DNA from: Alternaria dauci
Lineage: Eukaryota; Ascomycota; Dothideomycetes; Pleosporales; Pleosporaceae
NCBI RefSeq assembly: GCF_042100115.1
Contig: NC_091275.1
Location: 2,604,001 to 2,668,000, forward strand
Reading direction: 5' to 3'
DNA length: 64,000 nt
The notes beneath the pieces are model-generated. The model saw only the letters and a program-made list of their open reading frames with translations, was not told the origin of the DNA and did no database searches. The position numbers and the translations under genes were made by a program. Shown here in pieces: positions 10,192 through 20,900 of the stretch (position 1 is its first letter; every line of letters starts with the position of its first letter).

Positions 10192-12156
10192 TCAAACACG
10201 AGTGGCCCTAGCCTCCTTCCCTTTCACATAAACCGTCTCCATCCTCTTTTCCGGTACCGCCGTAGGTACCGCACCATCCTCCCTCTTCCCCCACGAGATA
10301 TGCGTTGGCGGCTTCGGCTTCGGCCACGTGATACTCTGCCAAGGGAATTCTAACCCAATACTATTCTGTGGATTCGGCTCTGCTTCTGCGTCTCTCTCAA
10401 TTACTGCAGGGGCAGCAGTGGGTACAGGTGCAGGGTCAGCGATGCGCTTTTCCTTACCCCAGATGACAGTATAGGTAGGGGGGTTGATGCCAACACTGTT
10501 TGGTTGTGTTGGCTGTGACGGGGGAGGGAAGTCATCGTCATCCTCGGGAAGCTCAGGCGACAATGTGGGTACAGCATCATCTTCTTGGCGCTTCTTGCCC
10601 CATATCACAGTTACGGTGGGTGGGTTGAGGCCGATGCTATTTGCTTGCGTTGGCTGGGAGGGAGACGGGAAGTCGTCCTCTGGGTCTTCTGGGAATGGTT
10701 CCTCAGGATAAGGGTCCTCAGGGAAAGGATCCTCGGGGAAAGGGTCTTCTGGGTCGGTGGGATAGGGCTCTTCTCCATCTTCAGGAAACGGTTCTTCGGG
10801 AAGAGGCTCTTCGGGTGAAGAGGTAGGCTCGGGTCCGTCGTAATCCCAGGATACGCTGTAGTTGGGAGGTCCTATGGTAATCTGGGCCGGAGGAGTAGTC
10901 GTAGATGTATCAATAGGAGTAGGAGTCAGGATCGAGGTAGATGAGGATAGAGAAGGACTGGGTGTTGGTATCGGGGTAGGAATGGGTATAAGGGAAGAGG
11001 AAGGCGATAGCGTGGGCGTAGGACTTGGCTTAGGCGTCGTCGTAGCTTTAGAAGAAGACTTGGAGGTTGACCCGGAAGTGGACTTGGAGGTAGACTTGGA
11101 AGTGGACTTGGAAGTGGACTTGGAGGTAGACTTGGATGTTGACTTTGAAGTACTCTTCTTTGTTGTAGTGGTCGTCGTTGTCGTCTTTTTAGCCGAAGTC
11201 GTCTTGGTCTTCTTGGTAGTCGTAGAAGTAGGCTTTGCTTCCCTTCTGTCCAGATCCCAGCTCACGCTAAATTTCGGGGGCGACAGACTGATGACAGCGC
11301 TCTTGGTTGTCGAAGGCACTGGGACTGGAATGGGAATTGGCTTGGCAGTTGATGACGGCTTTAGCGTCGAACTTGGCTTCGCTGTCGATTTTGAAGTAGA
11401 TTTTGAAGTAGTCTTTGTTGGCTTTGGTGGCCATGGGTTCCACGGCGGGTAGGGCTTTTTGGTGGACGATACCTTGCTGGAAGAAGCAGACTTGGTAGAA
11501 GAAGACACGGGAGCCTTGGAACTAGTAGGAGGGGCTGAACCGATAGTGCTTGAGTTGGACCAAATGGGCGGCAATGATGTGATGGTGGGATATTCAGGGG
11601 TCGGTGTTGGTTCTGGTACAGGCTTTGATGAAGCACCTGGGCCATCTCCATCCCAAGTGATACTGTACGACGGCTTACCAATACTAATCTGATCGCTGGG
11701 TTTAGGTGGAGAGTATGTAGGCTCCTCAGGCTCTTCAGGCTCAGGAGTTGGTGCGGGGCCATCGGTCGCCCAGCTTATCCAGAAGGATGGCTTGCCGATG
11801 CTGAACTGATCCGTTGGTTTTGCTGGAGGCGGGTAGTCAGGGTTTTCGGGGGCATCTGTAGGAGCTGGTCCAGTGGTTTCCCAACTGAGCCATCCCGATG
11901 GCGTTCCGAGACTGATCTCATCGGTTGGTATCGAAGGCAAAATGGGCTCCTGTGGCTCTTCGGTAGGCTCCGGATTGCCGGTATCCCAAGAGACACTCTG
12001 CTTGGGTGGTGTAACCCCTATCTGGCGGTTATGTAAACCTGCAGGCGCTGCATGAGCACTGGTAGGAAGTCAGTGGTAGTTTCCTGCTGTGGATGTCATT
12101 ACTAACCCGATAGCAAGGGTAAGGAGCGCAAGTACGCTGTTCCGTGCAAGAGCCAT
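10192..12156 (-). CDS. Secreted repeat protein with Gly/Pro/Trp motifs and Kex2-like dibasic sites
   Basis: Exon 1 (12156-12107) encodes a signal peptide (M-A-L-A-R-N-S-V-L-A-L-L-T-L-A-I-G, cleavage probably after A-H-A). It joins exon 2 (12058-10192) across a 48-nt intron, giving about 638 residues. The mature part holds roughly nine copies of a motif S-[IVL]-G-x-x-P-x-x-x-[IV]-[ST]-W, for example I-S-I-G-K-P-S-Y-S-I-T-W, N-S-I-G-L-N-P-P-T-V-T-V-I-W and N-S-V-G-I-N-P-P-T-Y-T-V-I-W. They are separated by Pro/Glu/Thr/Ser linkers and, in the middle, a Lys/Ser/Thr-rich stretch (12-bp DNA repeat at about 11040-11160) that should be heavily O-mannosylated. In the C-terminal third each Trp motif is followed by dibasic sites (K-K-R-Q, K-E-K-R-I, G-K-R-E, E-K-R-M). 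This layout resembles Kex2-processed repeat proteins, whose products include wall peptides, pheromones and RiPP precursors. No modifying enzyme lies nearby. A cell-wall structural role is the main alternative. Confidence 0.82.
11040..11160 (-). repeat. Tandem 12-bp repeat coding for Ser-Thr/Ser-Lys units
   Basis: Variants of a 12-bp unit (GAC TTG GAA GTG and GAC TTG GAG GTA on the plus strand) encode repeating S-T-S-K units in the secreted repeat protein. It is an in-frame minisatellite and therefore a likely site of length variation between strains. Confidence 0.8.
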
Positions 12157-13140
12157 GTTCCAAGAGCAGCGTCTTACGCAAAACTAGGTTGTAAGATACT
12201 AACAAATTCCAACATTGACGCCTTCACTGCGACTGTGCGACGCAGTTATAGACTTTGCTCGGTTTGTTATTCCGTCGGACTGCACGCATACGCGACGAGT
12301 CTGTGCAAATGAAAGATACGAGCCTAGACAGCATCGCACCGTACGAGACATCGGTTGCACGTGTGCGATACTGTAGATATTGCATTAGCGATGCGTGATA
12401 GTTGTGAATCCGGGCTCTAGGTCGTGCTTTCGATCTCGCAGCGCAATATATTCTGATAGCCGTCGGGTGCGGCTGTGGCATGAACGGGAAAGACCTAAAT
12501 ATAGAGAAACATCGTGCTATACCAAGAGTTGATTTGGCGAAAATGGGGAAATTCGGCATAATTAGAGTGGTGGTCGTTTGGCTATATTGCTGGCTATTTG
12601 ATGTGATCGTGACATGCATGGAGACAGCCGAGAAGTGCAGGGTCGTCCACGCAATGCCCTTGCATGTTGATATGAGCCGGTTCCAGCTCGAAATCCCTCG
12701 AAATCTCGACAACGTTATCTCTGTAGCTCATAGACCCGGTCTGGATGCGGACACGCTTGGCACTTTCCTGGTTCCACGAAACGAGCAAAGCTAGAGTCAC
12801 AATACTCACATATGGAAAAGTGAAGATTGGTAGCGACTTACTTCAGGGCATTTCTGGGTCCAGCTGTGCTCCAGAGGGCCTATCTTTAGACAAGAAGAAA
12901 GAGGCTTGTAATAAATCGCACTGATAACATCCTTGGCATACGGTCCGAGATTATGCGTATAAATCTAGTGAAGCACGCGATACTTTCTGTGCCGGCAGCC
13001 GAGGTAGTTCGAGCTAGCTGATTCCCTGGGTGCTAGAACTGACTTTGAGCAGCCAGATACTAGTGTTCTCGGCCTATACAGAACGCTTCAGGCCCTCGTA
13101 CGATATGCGCTGCATATGCATAGCATGTAGCGCGAGGAAT
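12157..13140. other. Intergenic region
   Basis: This is 984 bp between the secreted repeat protein start (-) and the 3' end of the TsaD-type gene (-). Open frames at 12224-12712 (-) and 12480-12794 (+) overlap each other and lack family signals. Nothing further can be supported. Confidence 0.45.
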
Positions 13141-14781
13141 TCACCCATCTGATGGAGGATCTAGCAGCTTATCCAGCGGCCATTTACGAATCGCCCGTAT
13201 GCTGAGCGGAGCGCAGTGGCCGGCTTCAAACATCTCGAGGCCAGCCCATCCTATCATTGCAGCATTGTCGGTGCAGAACTTGGGTGGTGGAAAATGTAAC
13301 TCAACATCCGGAAATCCGTGAGCACAAAGCGTCTTTGCGAGTCTGGTCACTGTTAGCACGCTTTGTTCCTACTGGTCGACGACGCTGCATGTCTTTGCAC
13401 TTGCGAAGCAACTTACATGTGTCGAAGAAATAAGTTGGCAGCCACACCGCCAGCCATGACAACTGCGGGCACAGCTTCGACGTCCCGTTGAGATTGCAGG
13501 CCTAGAACCACGCGCGAAGCAACGTGTTCAAATGCGGCACGCATGGTCTCACGTGCTAGGTCCATTCGTTCTTCGATGCTGACGTCGGCGGACGCCCGCT
13601 CGGCTTTGTTGAATTTCCTTGCCACTGGATCCATACCAAATCGAACGATGCGCTCAACCATTGTGGTAATGCCGGAAAAGCTCAGCTCAAGACTATTGAT
13701 TTTGACCCCTCCACCTGCCTTGGTCAAAGGTCGGTTGAGAGCCCAGCCCCATTTGGTTGCACTTTTCCGCATGGCGTCTTCATGGTTCGTCGGCAGCTCG
13801 TACCAGCTGTATTGATAGCCAAAGGTTTCCAGATAGGTCTTGGCAGTGTACACAGAGGATTTCGAAACAGCCGGAGACGGGTCGCCAGATGTTGACCGTG
13901 TTTTTGGAGAATGTGGTAGAGCAAACGCTTCTAGGAGCGCTCCGTACATGGTACTCTTGGATGTCTGCAGTATCTCGGCAGGCAGTACGACACGTGCAAT
14001 CTTGTCCAGACACTCCCCAATAGCGATATCATTTGTAGAGCCCAGAACGTGGTGGTCTGTCAGGGACGCTGAGTGTATGAGCAAGGTATGGCCTCCCGAT
14101 GCAAGAACCGACAGGAACGGGAACTTGGGGGTAACTTCGGTCGTTGTCGGATCGTGGAGGACTGTTGCGGCGGACGGGTCTTTCTGTTCGACGTGGGCTT
14201 CGAGGGCGCTGACCATGCGTGGTGTAAGGGCGTGAGCTTGCATGTGATGCACTCCGACGAGAGGTTTCTAGCACATGCATCAGTAGCAGGTTCTTGAATA
14301 GAAGCTAGTGCAGTACCTGCCATGCGACAGCGAGGCCCTTGGCAGTGTCGAGTCCAGTGAAGAGATTGCTGCGCATGCCTGGCCCACGAGTGACGGACAC
14401 AAAGTCGGGCAGCCTCCTCGCCGCAATATCTACTGCGCTCATTTGCGTCTTGTCTGCCTCTGGGGGAAGCTCTCCATTTCGCATGGGAAGAGAGCGAATT
14501 GCTTCAGTCACCAGGATAGCAAGACTCTCCTGGTGAGACAGAAGCGATACCAGTGGATGCACGCCTTGATAGATGGCATTGTCCGATGTCACTTTTTTGT
14601 GGAAATGGAGTTGGGCTGTGGGCCGGCCATTGTGTGTTCCTTTTTCGATGAGGGCTACTGATGTATCATCGCAAGACGTCTCGATGGCAAGCGTCATCAA
14701 GCCGCGTCGAGGCCTGCATTGCGCTAAGTGAAGCGTGCGCGATCGGACGACGACTTGGAGTATGCTGCATCGAGGGCGCAT
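13141..14781 (-). CDS. QRI7: Mitochondrial tRNA N6-adenosine threonylcarbamoyltransferase (Qri7/OSGEPL/TsaD family)
   Basis: Three exons (14781-14317, 14267-13417, 13342-13141) with introns of 49 and 74 nt give about 505 residues. The enzyme transfers the threonylcarbamoyl group to A37 of ANN-decoding tRNAs. Visible family marks are M-T-L-A-I-E-T-S-C-D-D-T-S at the ATP-binding N-terminus, T-R-G-P-G-M-R-S-N-L, the metal-binding H-H-M-Q-A-H motif, A-S-G-G-H-T, L-G-S-T-N-D-I-A-I-G-E-C-L-D-K, G-G-V-A-A-N, and C-T-D-N-A-A-M-I-G-W-A-G near the end. The start at 14781 gives a leader rich in Arg and without acidic residues (M-R-P-R-C-S-I-L-Q-V-V-V-R-S-R-T), so I favour the mitochondrial Qri7 type over cytosolic Kae1. 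Insertions around residues 300-340 lengthen it relative to bacterial TsaD. Confidence 0.93.
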
Positions 14782-15008
14782 GCCTCGCAGGTAGGCGGAT
14801 GTGTTCGGTATGGGTGGATTGTGGTGTCGGGGGCCAGACGCGTTGGCGGTGCACGTACAATCCTGCAGGAACGACGGAAGGGTCCCGAGTGACGTACGTC
14901 CGAAGCTTCGAGCCTCCCTCACATGCTAACACGCCCACTTGACATCACCTGAACCCTCCCCCTTAACCGTCCTGACGATGCCATCAGCAAGCCACAATTC
15001 TCTACCTC
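14782..15008. promoter_or_regulatory. Short divergent promoter between QRI7-like gene and patatin lipase
   Basis: Only 227 bp separate two diverging start codons, so both promoters must overlap or abut. No specific element could be assigned. Confidence 0.5.
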
Positions 15009-17641
15009 ATGGCTGATGTAGACAAAAAGACGGACGGCCCCGAGCCATATTCCGCAGAGGGCTTCGACTTCACCCTGCTACCAGACTACGACAACGACTT
15101 TGTTGAAGAAGAGCACTTCATCGAATTCGAAAAGGCCTTGGCAGCGCCCGAAAACTCGCCCTCGACCGAAGACCTCACAGCGCCCCCGCCTGAACGAACA
15201 TTCATCTCCGCCCTCAACGACTGGCGCCCCATCCACCAGCGCGTCAAGCGGCGCAAGAAGAGCAAGGCGCCCCCGCGGCGCGGCAAGGACGAGACGCGCG
15301 AGGGCTTCGTCTATGTACTGCTAAAGTGGCCGCTGCTGCTCGTGGTGTTGGGGTGGCTGCTCTTCCTGAGCATCGCCTACGTCTTCACCCGCCTGTACAT
15401 CTACCTGTACGAACACTGGATAACATGGCGAGGCACGCGCCAGAGACTAAGACAGCGGCTCAACGACGCACGATCATATGAGGAGTGGATAAAGGCGGCA
15501 AAGGAGCTAGACGCGTACCTGGGCAACGAATCGTGGAAGGAGAAGGCTGACTACGCATACTATGACAGCAAGACCATCGCAAGAGTACACCAGCAGATGG
15601 TCAAACTGCGCGAGAAAGCCGAAGTAGAGGAAAAGGGAGGCTCAGGGTCAAACGCCTCCAAAGGCCAACACACGGCTGTTGAGGATCTCCGCGCGCTCCT
15701 AGAAGGTAGGGTCCTTTGTCACTTCGCCACAGATTACTTCTAACGCCGCATTTAGCCTCGATGAAGAACAACTTCGTCGGATTCGAGAACCCGCGATTGT
15801 ACAGTGAAACGTACTACGGAACCAAAGACCTCGTCCAGAAATTCGTCGACGAAGCCGAGACGTCGCTCGCTTTCCTCTTGCGAACCACCCAGCTCGATGC
15901 AGAGAACAAGCGCGCCCTGTTCAAACACCTCGGCAGCAACTTCGGTCGCACCGCACTATGTCTCTCTGGAGGAGCGACCTTTGCATACTACCACTTCGGT
16001 GTGGCCAAGGCTCTAATGGATGCCGAACTGCTGCCAGAGGTCATCACGGGTACATCTGGAGGGGCGCTCGTGGCTGCACTACTATGCACAAGGACCGACG
16101 ACGAGCTAAAGAAGCTGCTTGTGCCAGCGCTTGCTCATCGTATTACCGCATGTCACGAAGGCATCCTTACATGGTCAAAGAGATGGTACAAGACTGGAGC
16201 GAGATTCGACAGCGTCGATTGGGCAAAGAGATGTGCTTGGATGACCCGTGGTAGTTTGACGTTCAAGGAGGCATACCAACGGACCGGGCGCATACTAAAC
16301 GTCTCATGCGTGCCCTCGGACCCCCATTCGCCAACCATCCTAGCCAACTACATCACAGCCCCGGACTGCGTCATCTGGTCAGCAGTCCTGGCATCTGCTG
16401 CTGTTCCGGGCATACTCAACCCAGTCGTATTGATGAAGAAGAACAAAGACGGTAGTCTTTCGCCTTTCTCCTTTGGTCACAAATGGAAAGACGGCAGTTT
16501 GCGAACGGACATTCCACTAAAGGCACTGAATCTCCACTTCAACGTTCGATTCTCGATCGTGAGCCAAGTTAACCCCCACATTAACATCTTCTTCTTCTCA
16601 TCTCGCGGATCCGTCGGCCGACCTGTCACTCATCGACGAGGACGCGGCTGGAGAGGTGGCTTCTTAGGCTCGGCCACTGAGCAATACCTCAAACTCGACC
16701 TCAACAAGTGGCTCAAGGTGCTTCGGCATCTTGAACTGTTGCCGCGCCCACTCGGACAAGACTGGAGTGAGCTCTGGCTGCAGCGTTTCAGCGGCACTAT
16801 AACCATCTGGCCCAAATCCATACCTTCAGACTTTATTTATATACTTACAGACCCCACACCGCAACGACTAGCACGCATGATACACGTTGGCCAACAATCT
16901 GCTTTCCCCAAACTGAAGTTTATTGCGAACCGCGCGAAACTAGAGTACGCCATCCAAGAAGGGAGGCGGAAGTTCAGACCTCGTGGTGTACGCGATGATG
17001 ATATAGTCAACGCTCTGAGCGAGGAAGATCTTCGCAGCTTGCTAAAGCGCACAAGAAGCGGTGACCCGGAGGGTGGTGCTCTGTACCCAGCATCGGGATC
17101 GGAGTCTTCGTCAACAGCAGAACCTTCGCGACCTGGTTCGCCCGTGAATCTTCCTCTCGGCTTCACGTTCGCTCGCAAGAAGAAGAATGCGCCAGCTGAA
17201 CTAGCAGTCACAGACGAGAAACTAGACGTTCCTGACAGTCCGTCGCTGGGAAAACGATTAAGCGGGTGGTGGTCTGCCATGTCACCCCAAGCCACAACGC
17301 ACTCGACGGAGCTCAAGTCTCGCCCACGCGACCCGCGATATGCCCACGATCGTCCAAATTCCATGTTCGAATTTAGGCCATCCGGTGATCTGATAGACGT
17401 TCCCAGAGGGAGAATGCAGAGCGAGGTTTTCGCCGACTCGGATGACTCGGACGCCGACGAAACCCAAGACACCTCCAGGCGCAGACAACAGCACAAAGGG
17501 GGTGCATTTGGTGACACCGATGCTGGCATGGAAGATGTCGATGATCATGGCGAGGCAGGAGACTTCGGCGATGATGAAGGTGATCGAGATGAAGTGCAGA
17601 ATGTTGGAGTGTGTCTTGGTCTTGAGGGACAAGCTTTGTAG
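15009..17641 (+). CDS. Patatin-like triacylglycerol lipase/lysophospholipid acyltransferase (DUF3336, Tgl3/4/5 type)
   Basis: Exons 15009-15705 and 15756-17641 (50-nt intron, GTAGGG donor) give 860 residues. A hydrophobic hairpin at about residues 100-135 (L-L-K-W-P-L-L-L-V-V-L-G-W-L-L-F-L) probably anchors the protein on the ER or lipid droplets. The DUF3336 region follows (R-S-Y-E-E-W-I-K-A-A-K-E-L-D). The patatin domain then shows the oxyanion loop S-G-G-A-T-F, the nucleophile elbow G-T-S-G-G near residue 330 and the catalytic D-G near 478 (W-K-D-G-S-L). The C-terminal 250 residues are low-complexity and acidic, without obvious domains. Yeast relatives hydrolyse stored triacylglycerol at lipid droplets and some also acylate lysophospholipids. 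Confidence 0.93.
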
Positions 17642-17983
17642 TATTTTCATTTCCTTATATGTATGTAGAGTAGACTGTAAACAATATTAATGTGAAACCG
17701 ACCAACAAGTCAATTTCGGACTTCAGATTTACAAAAGCATTCTCAACTATGGGATCACTCATATTGTACCAAGCGTGTAATTTCCTAAGCAGAAGAGTGC
17801 CAGGTCTTGCGCACGTGACAGTCGCGTCCACGGCTAGACCCGGCGGCTTGGCATGTCGTCATCGAGGACACGCTCTCAACGCGCTATCACACGGTTGCCT
17901 GTGCCAGGCGGAATTTACTTGAACACGAACGGCCACAACTCTCAGCTCTCGAAACCGATGGACTGCGTCCTTGGGATTGCGAC
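17642..17983. other. Intergenic region between patatin lipase and XPG
   Basis: This 342-bp gap lies between tandem plus-strand genes. Its first part (17640-17710) is AT-rich and should contain the lipase 3' end; the last part should hold the XPG promoter. No other feature was seen. Confidence 0.5.
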
Positions 17984-20900
17984 ATGGGTGTCACCGGCCT
18001 CTGGACTGTTTTGCAGCCCTGCGCGCGGCCGATCAAGATCGAAACGCTGAACAAGAAGCGGCTCGCCGTGGATGCCTCCATTTGGATCTACCAATTCCTC
18101 AAAGCAGTGCGAGACAAGGAAGGAAACGCGCTGCGGAACAGCCATATTGTCGGTTTCTTCCGCCGAGTATGCAAGCTTCTCTTCATCGGCATCAAGCCAG
18201 TTTTCGTCTTCGACGGTGGCGCACCGGCGCTCAAGCGACAAACGATCCGCAACCGCAAGTCGCGCCGCGAGGGCAGACGCGAAGATGCAGTCAAGACAGC
18301 GGGAAAGCTGTTGGCTATACAAATGCAGAGGGCTGCCGAGGAGGAAGATAGGAAGCGGAAGGAGGCTGCAAAGCACCCCAGAGAAGAGCCGCAGCAGCGG
18401 GAGGAGGAAATACCCGACAACTTGGTGTATGCGGAGGAGCTCTTGCAAAACGAGCAGGAGCGTGCGCAGAACCGCACTTTCAGGAAGAAGGATCAGTATC
18501 ATCTCCCAGATCTCGGCAAGTCCATGTCTGAAATGGGCGCTGCGAACGATCCCAGGGTCATGTCCCTTGAAGAGCTAGAGGAATACGCACGCCAATTCGA
18601 CATGGGCGAGGATATCAATGTCTACGACTTCTCCAAGATTGACTTTGACGGTCACTTCTTCCAAAGCTTGCCTCCAGCTGATCGATACAACATCTTGAAT
18701 GCAGCCAGGTTGCGAAGCCGACTCAGGATGGGACACTCAAAGGAACAGCTCGACGCCATGTTTCCCGACCGGATGGCATTTTCCAAATTCCAGATCGATC
18801 GTGTACGCGAACGCAACGAACTTACGCAACGGCTGATGAATCTCAACGGTATGAATGACGATACTTTTGGAGCAGGCGGATTCAATCGTGTCGCAGGCGA
18901 AAGGGACAGGGAATACGTGCTTGTCAAAAACGATGGAGTAGAAGGCGGTTGGGCGCTTGGAGTTGTGTTGAACAAAGAAGAGGGCAAGGCACACAAACCA
19001 ATCAATGTGGATCTACCAGAGCGTCCTGCTGAAGAGGACCAAGAATGGGAGGATGACGAAGACTTCGAGGACGTTCCGATCGAAGGCCTCAACCGATTGC
19101 CCAAACCCAAGGGAGGCCTGAGTGCTCAAGAAAAGGAGGGTCGCGAGTTCATTGCTAATGAGCTGGCGACGCGACGTAGGAAATTCTACAAGTCAAGGAA
19201 AGACGGGCCAGTGCAGTCTAAGCCGCAGAGGGCCGCTCCGGTCAACCAGGACCCTGACTCACTATTTCTTGCTGACGATAACGAGGAAGAAGAAGATTGG
19301 GAGAACGTGCCCATGGATGGAGTGAATGACATGAACGAGGCGGGGGACGACATTGAGAATGAACAATTACAACAAGCCATTGCGTTGTCAATGCAGCCAG
19401 AGAAGCAAGACGTTGCCGACGATTCAGAAGACGACCCAGTGCGTGAAGTCTTCGAACAGAGGCGTGCCGCTGAGGCCAATCCCTTTGCTGGGACAAAGGG
19501 TTCTGGAATGGCCATCGCAAGGCTTGCGAATCAACGTAGCAACAAGCTTGCGCAGAAAGGTCCTTTTGAAGGGAGTGATAGCGAAGACGACATGGACCTC
19601 CTAGCTGCATTGGCGGAATCTAGAAAGTCGAAGCGGCCTGTCAAGCCCCGACAACCGTCACCCAAGCAACAAGACCCAACCCCAGCGCCAGCTGTGAAAC
19701 CTGCGACCAAGCCGAAGAATGCCGCAGGATTTGACGGACCGTTGCCTTTTGAGAGGCTTAACTTGGGAAACTCCCTTTTGGGCAAGAAGAAGATGGACAA
19801 GCTTGAAGCAGACAACGCAGGAGGCTTTGAGAAGGACTACGGGCAAGAAAAGAAGACTGCCGCGCCACTTCCTCCATGGTTCAGTGGCCAACGAGATATC
19901 GCAAAAGAAGTGAATGCTCAGCGGGAAGAAGAAAAGCAGCAGTGGGAAGAGGCGCGCCAAGAAGAAAAGTCTAGGTTTCAGTTTCAGCAGCTTCCCAGTC
20001 TCCGAAGGCCAGAAACCAAGGAAATTATCGACCTGGATGCGCCCGCTCATCAGAGCCAGAAGCAAGTAGTTGCAATCGACTCGGATGAAGAGGCTGATGC
20101 GCAGATGGAAGATGTTCCGATTGAGGACTCTGAGTTAAAGATGGGCGATCTCGCCGACAAAGTCAAAGCAGAGCCTCCTAAACCGCTCTCTCCGCAGCAG
20201 AAGTCGCCTCCTCACCAAGATCCCGCCTTGATAAAGAAAACACCATTTGCAGACGATTCCGAGGATGAGCCAGTGGATTGGTCTGAGAGTGAACCCGAGG
20301 ACGAGAAACGTGCACAGCAGAAAGCGACTAATGGCGAAAGCTCAGAATCACTTGCGAAGCAATCTTCAAGGTCCCCATCCCAAGAATCCGAGGAGTTTGA
20401 GGATGTACCGATGCAGACAGAGACAAACGCTTTGCCAGGGCCTGCAAAGTCGCCGTCGCCAGAGGTCCAGGATGTGCCTATGCAAAACGAATCTGTTGCA
20501 GAAGCTGTACCACCAAAGTCCCCATCTCCAGTATTTGAAGATGTTCCGATCCGTCAGCAACAACCACGTCGACTTCAGAGGGAATACTCTCCCTTGGAAG
20601 GCCCAAACGATTTGACAAAGCCTATTGTACCTCACAGTGGCGTAGCGGACGATAATGCGCATCTTGGAGTACTGGAAGGCAACGAGTCAGATCAGTACTC
20701 TGACCCCGAAGACGAAGAGCTCTTTGCGTCCCTTGCAAAAGAGGCAGAAGAGCACGCACGCTTCGCTCAAGAAGTGAGCAACAACACTGCCGCTCGTGTA
20801 AACTTTGACGATGAGCTCAAACAGCTCCGCGCACAGCAGAAGAAGGACCGTCGAGATGCCGACGAAGTTACTCAAACGATGATTGCAGAGTGTCAGCAGT

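Noticed and set aside
10192..12156. Idea that the repeat protein anchors a RiPP biosynthetic cluster
   Set aside because: No UstYa/DUF3328, methyltransferase, peptidase or transporter gene lies near it; the neighbours are housekeeping genes.
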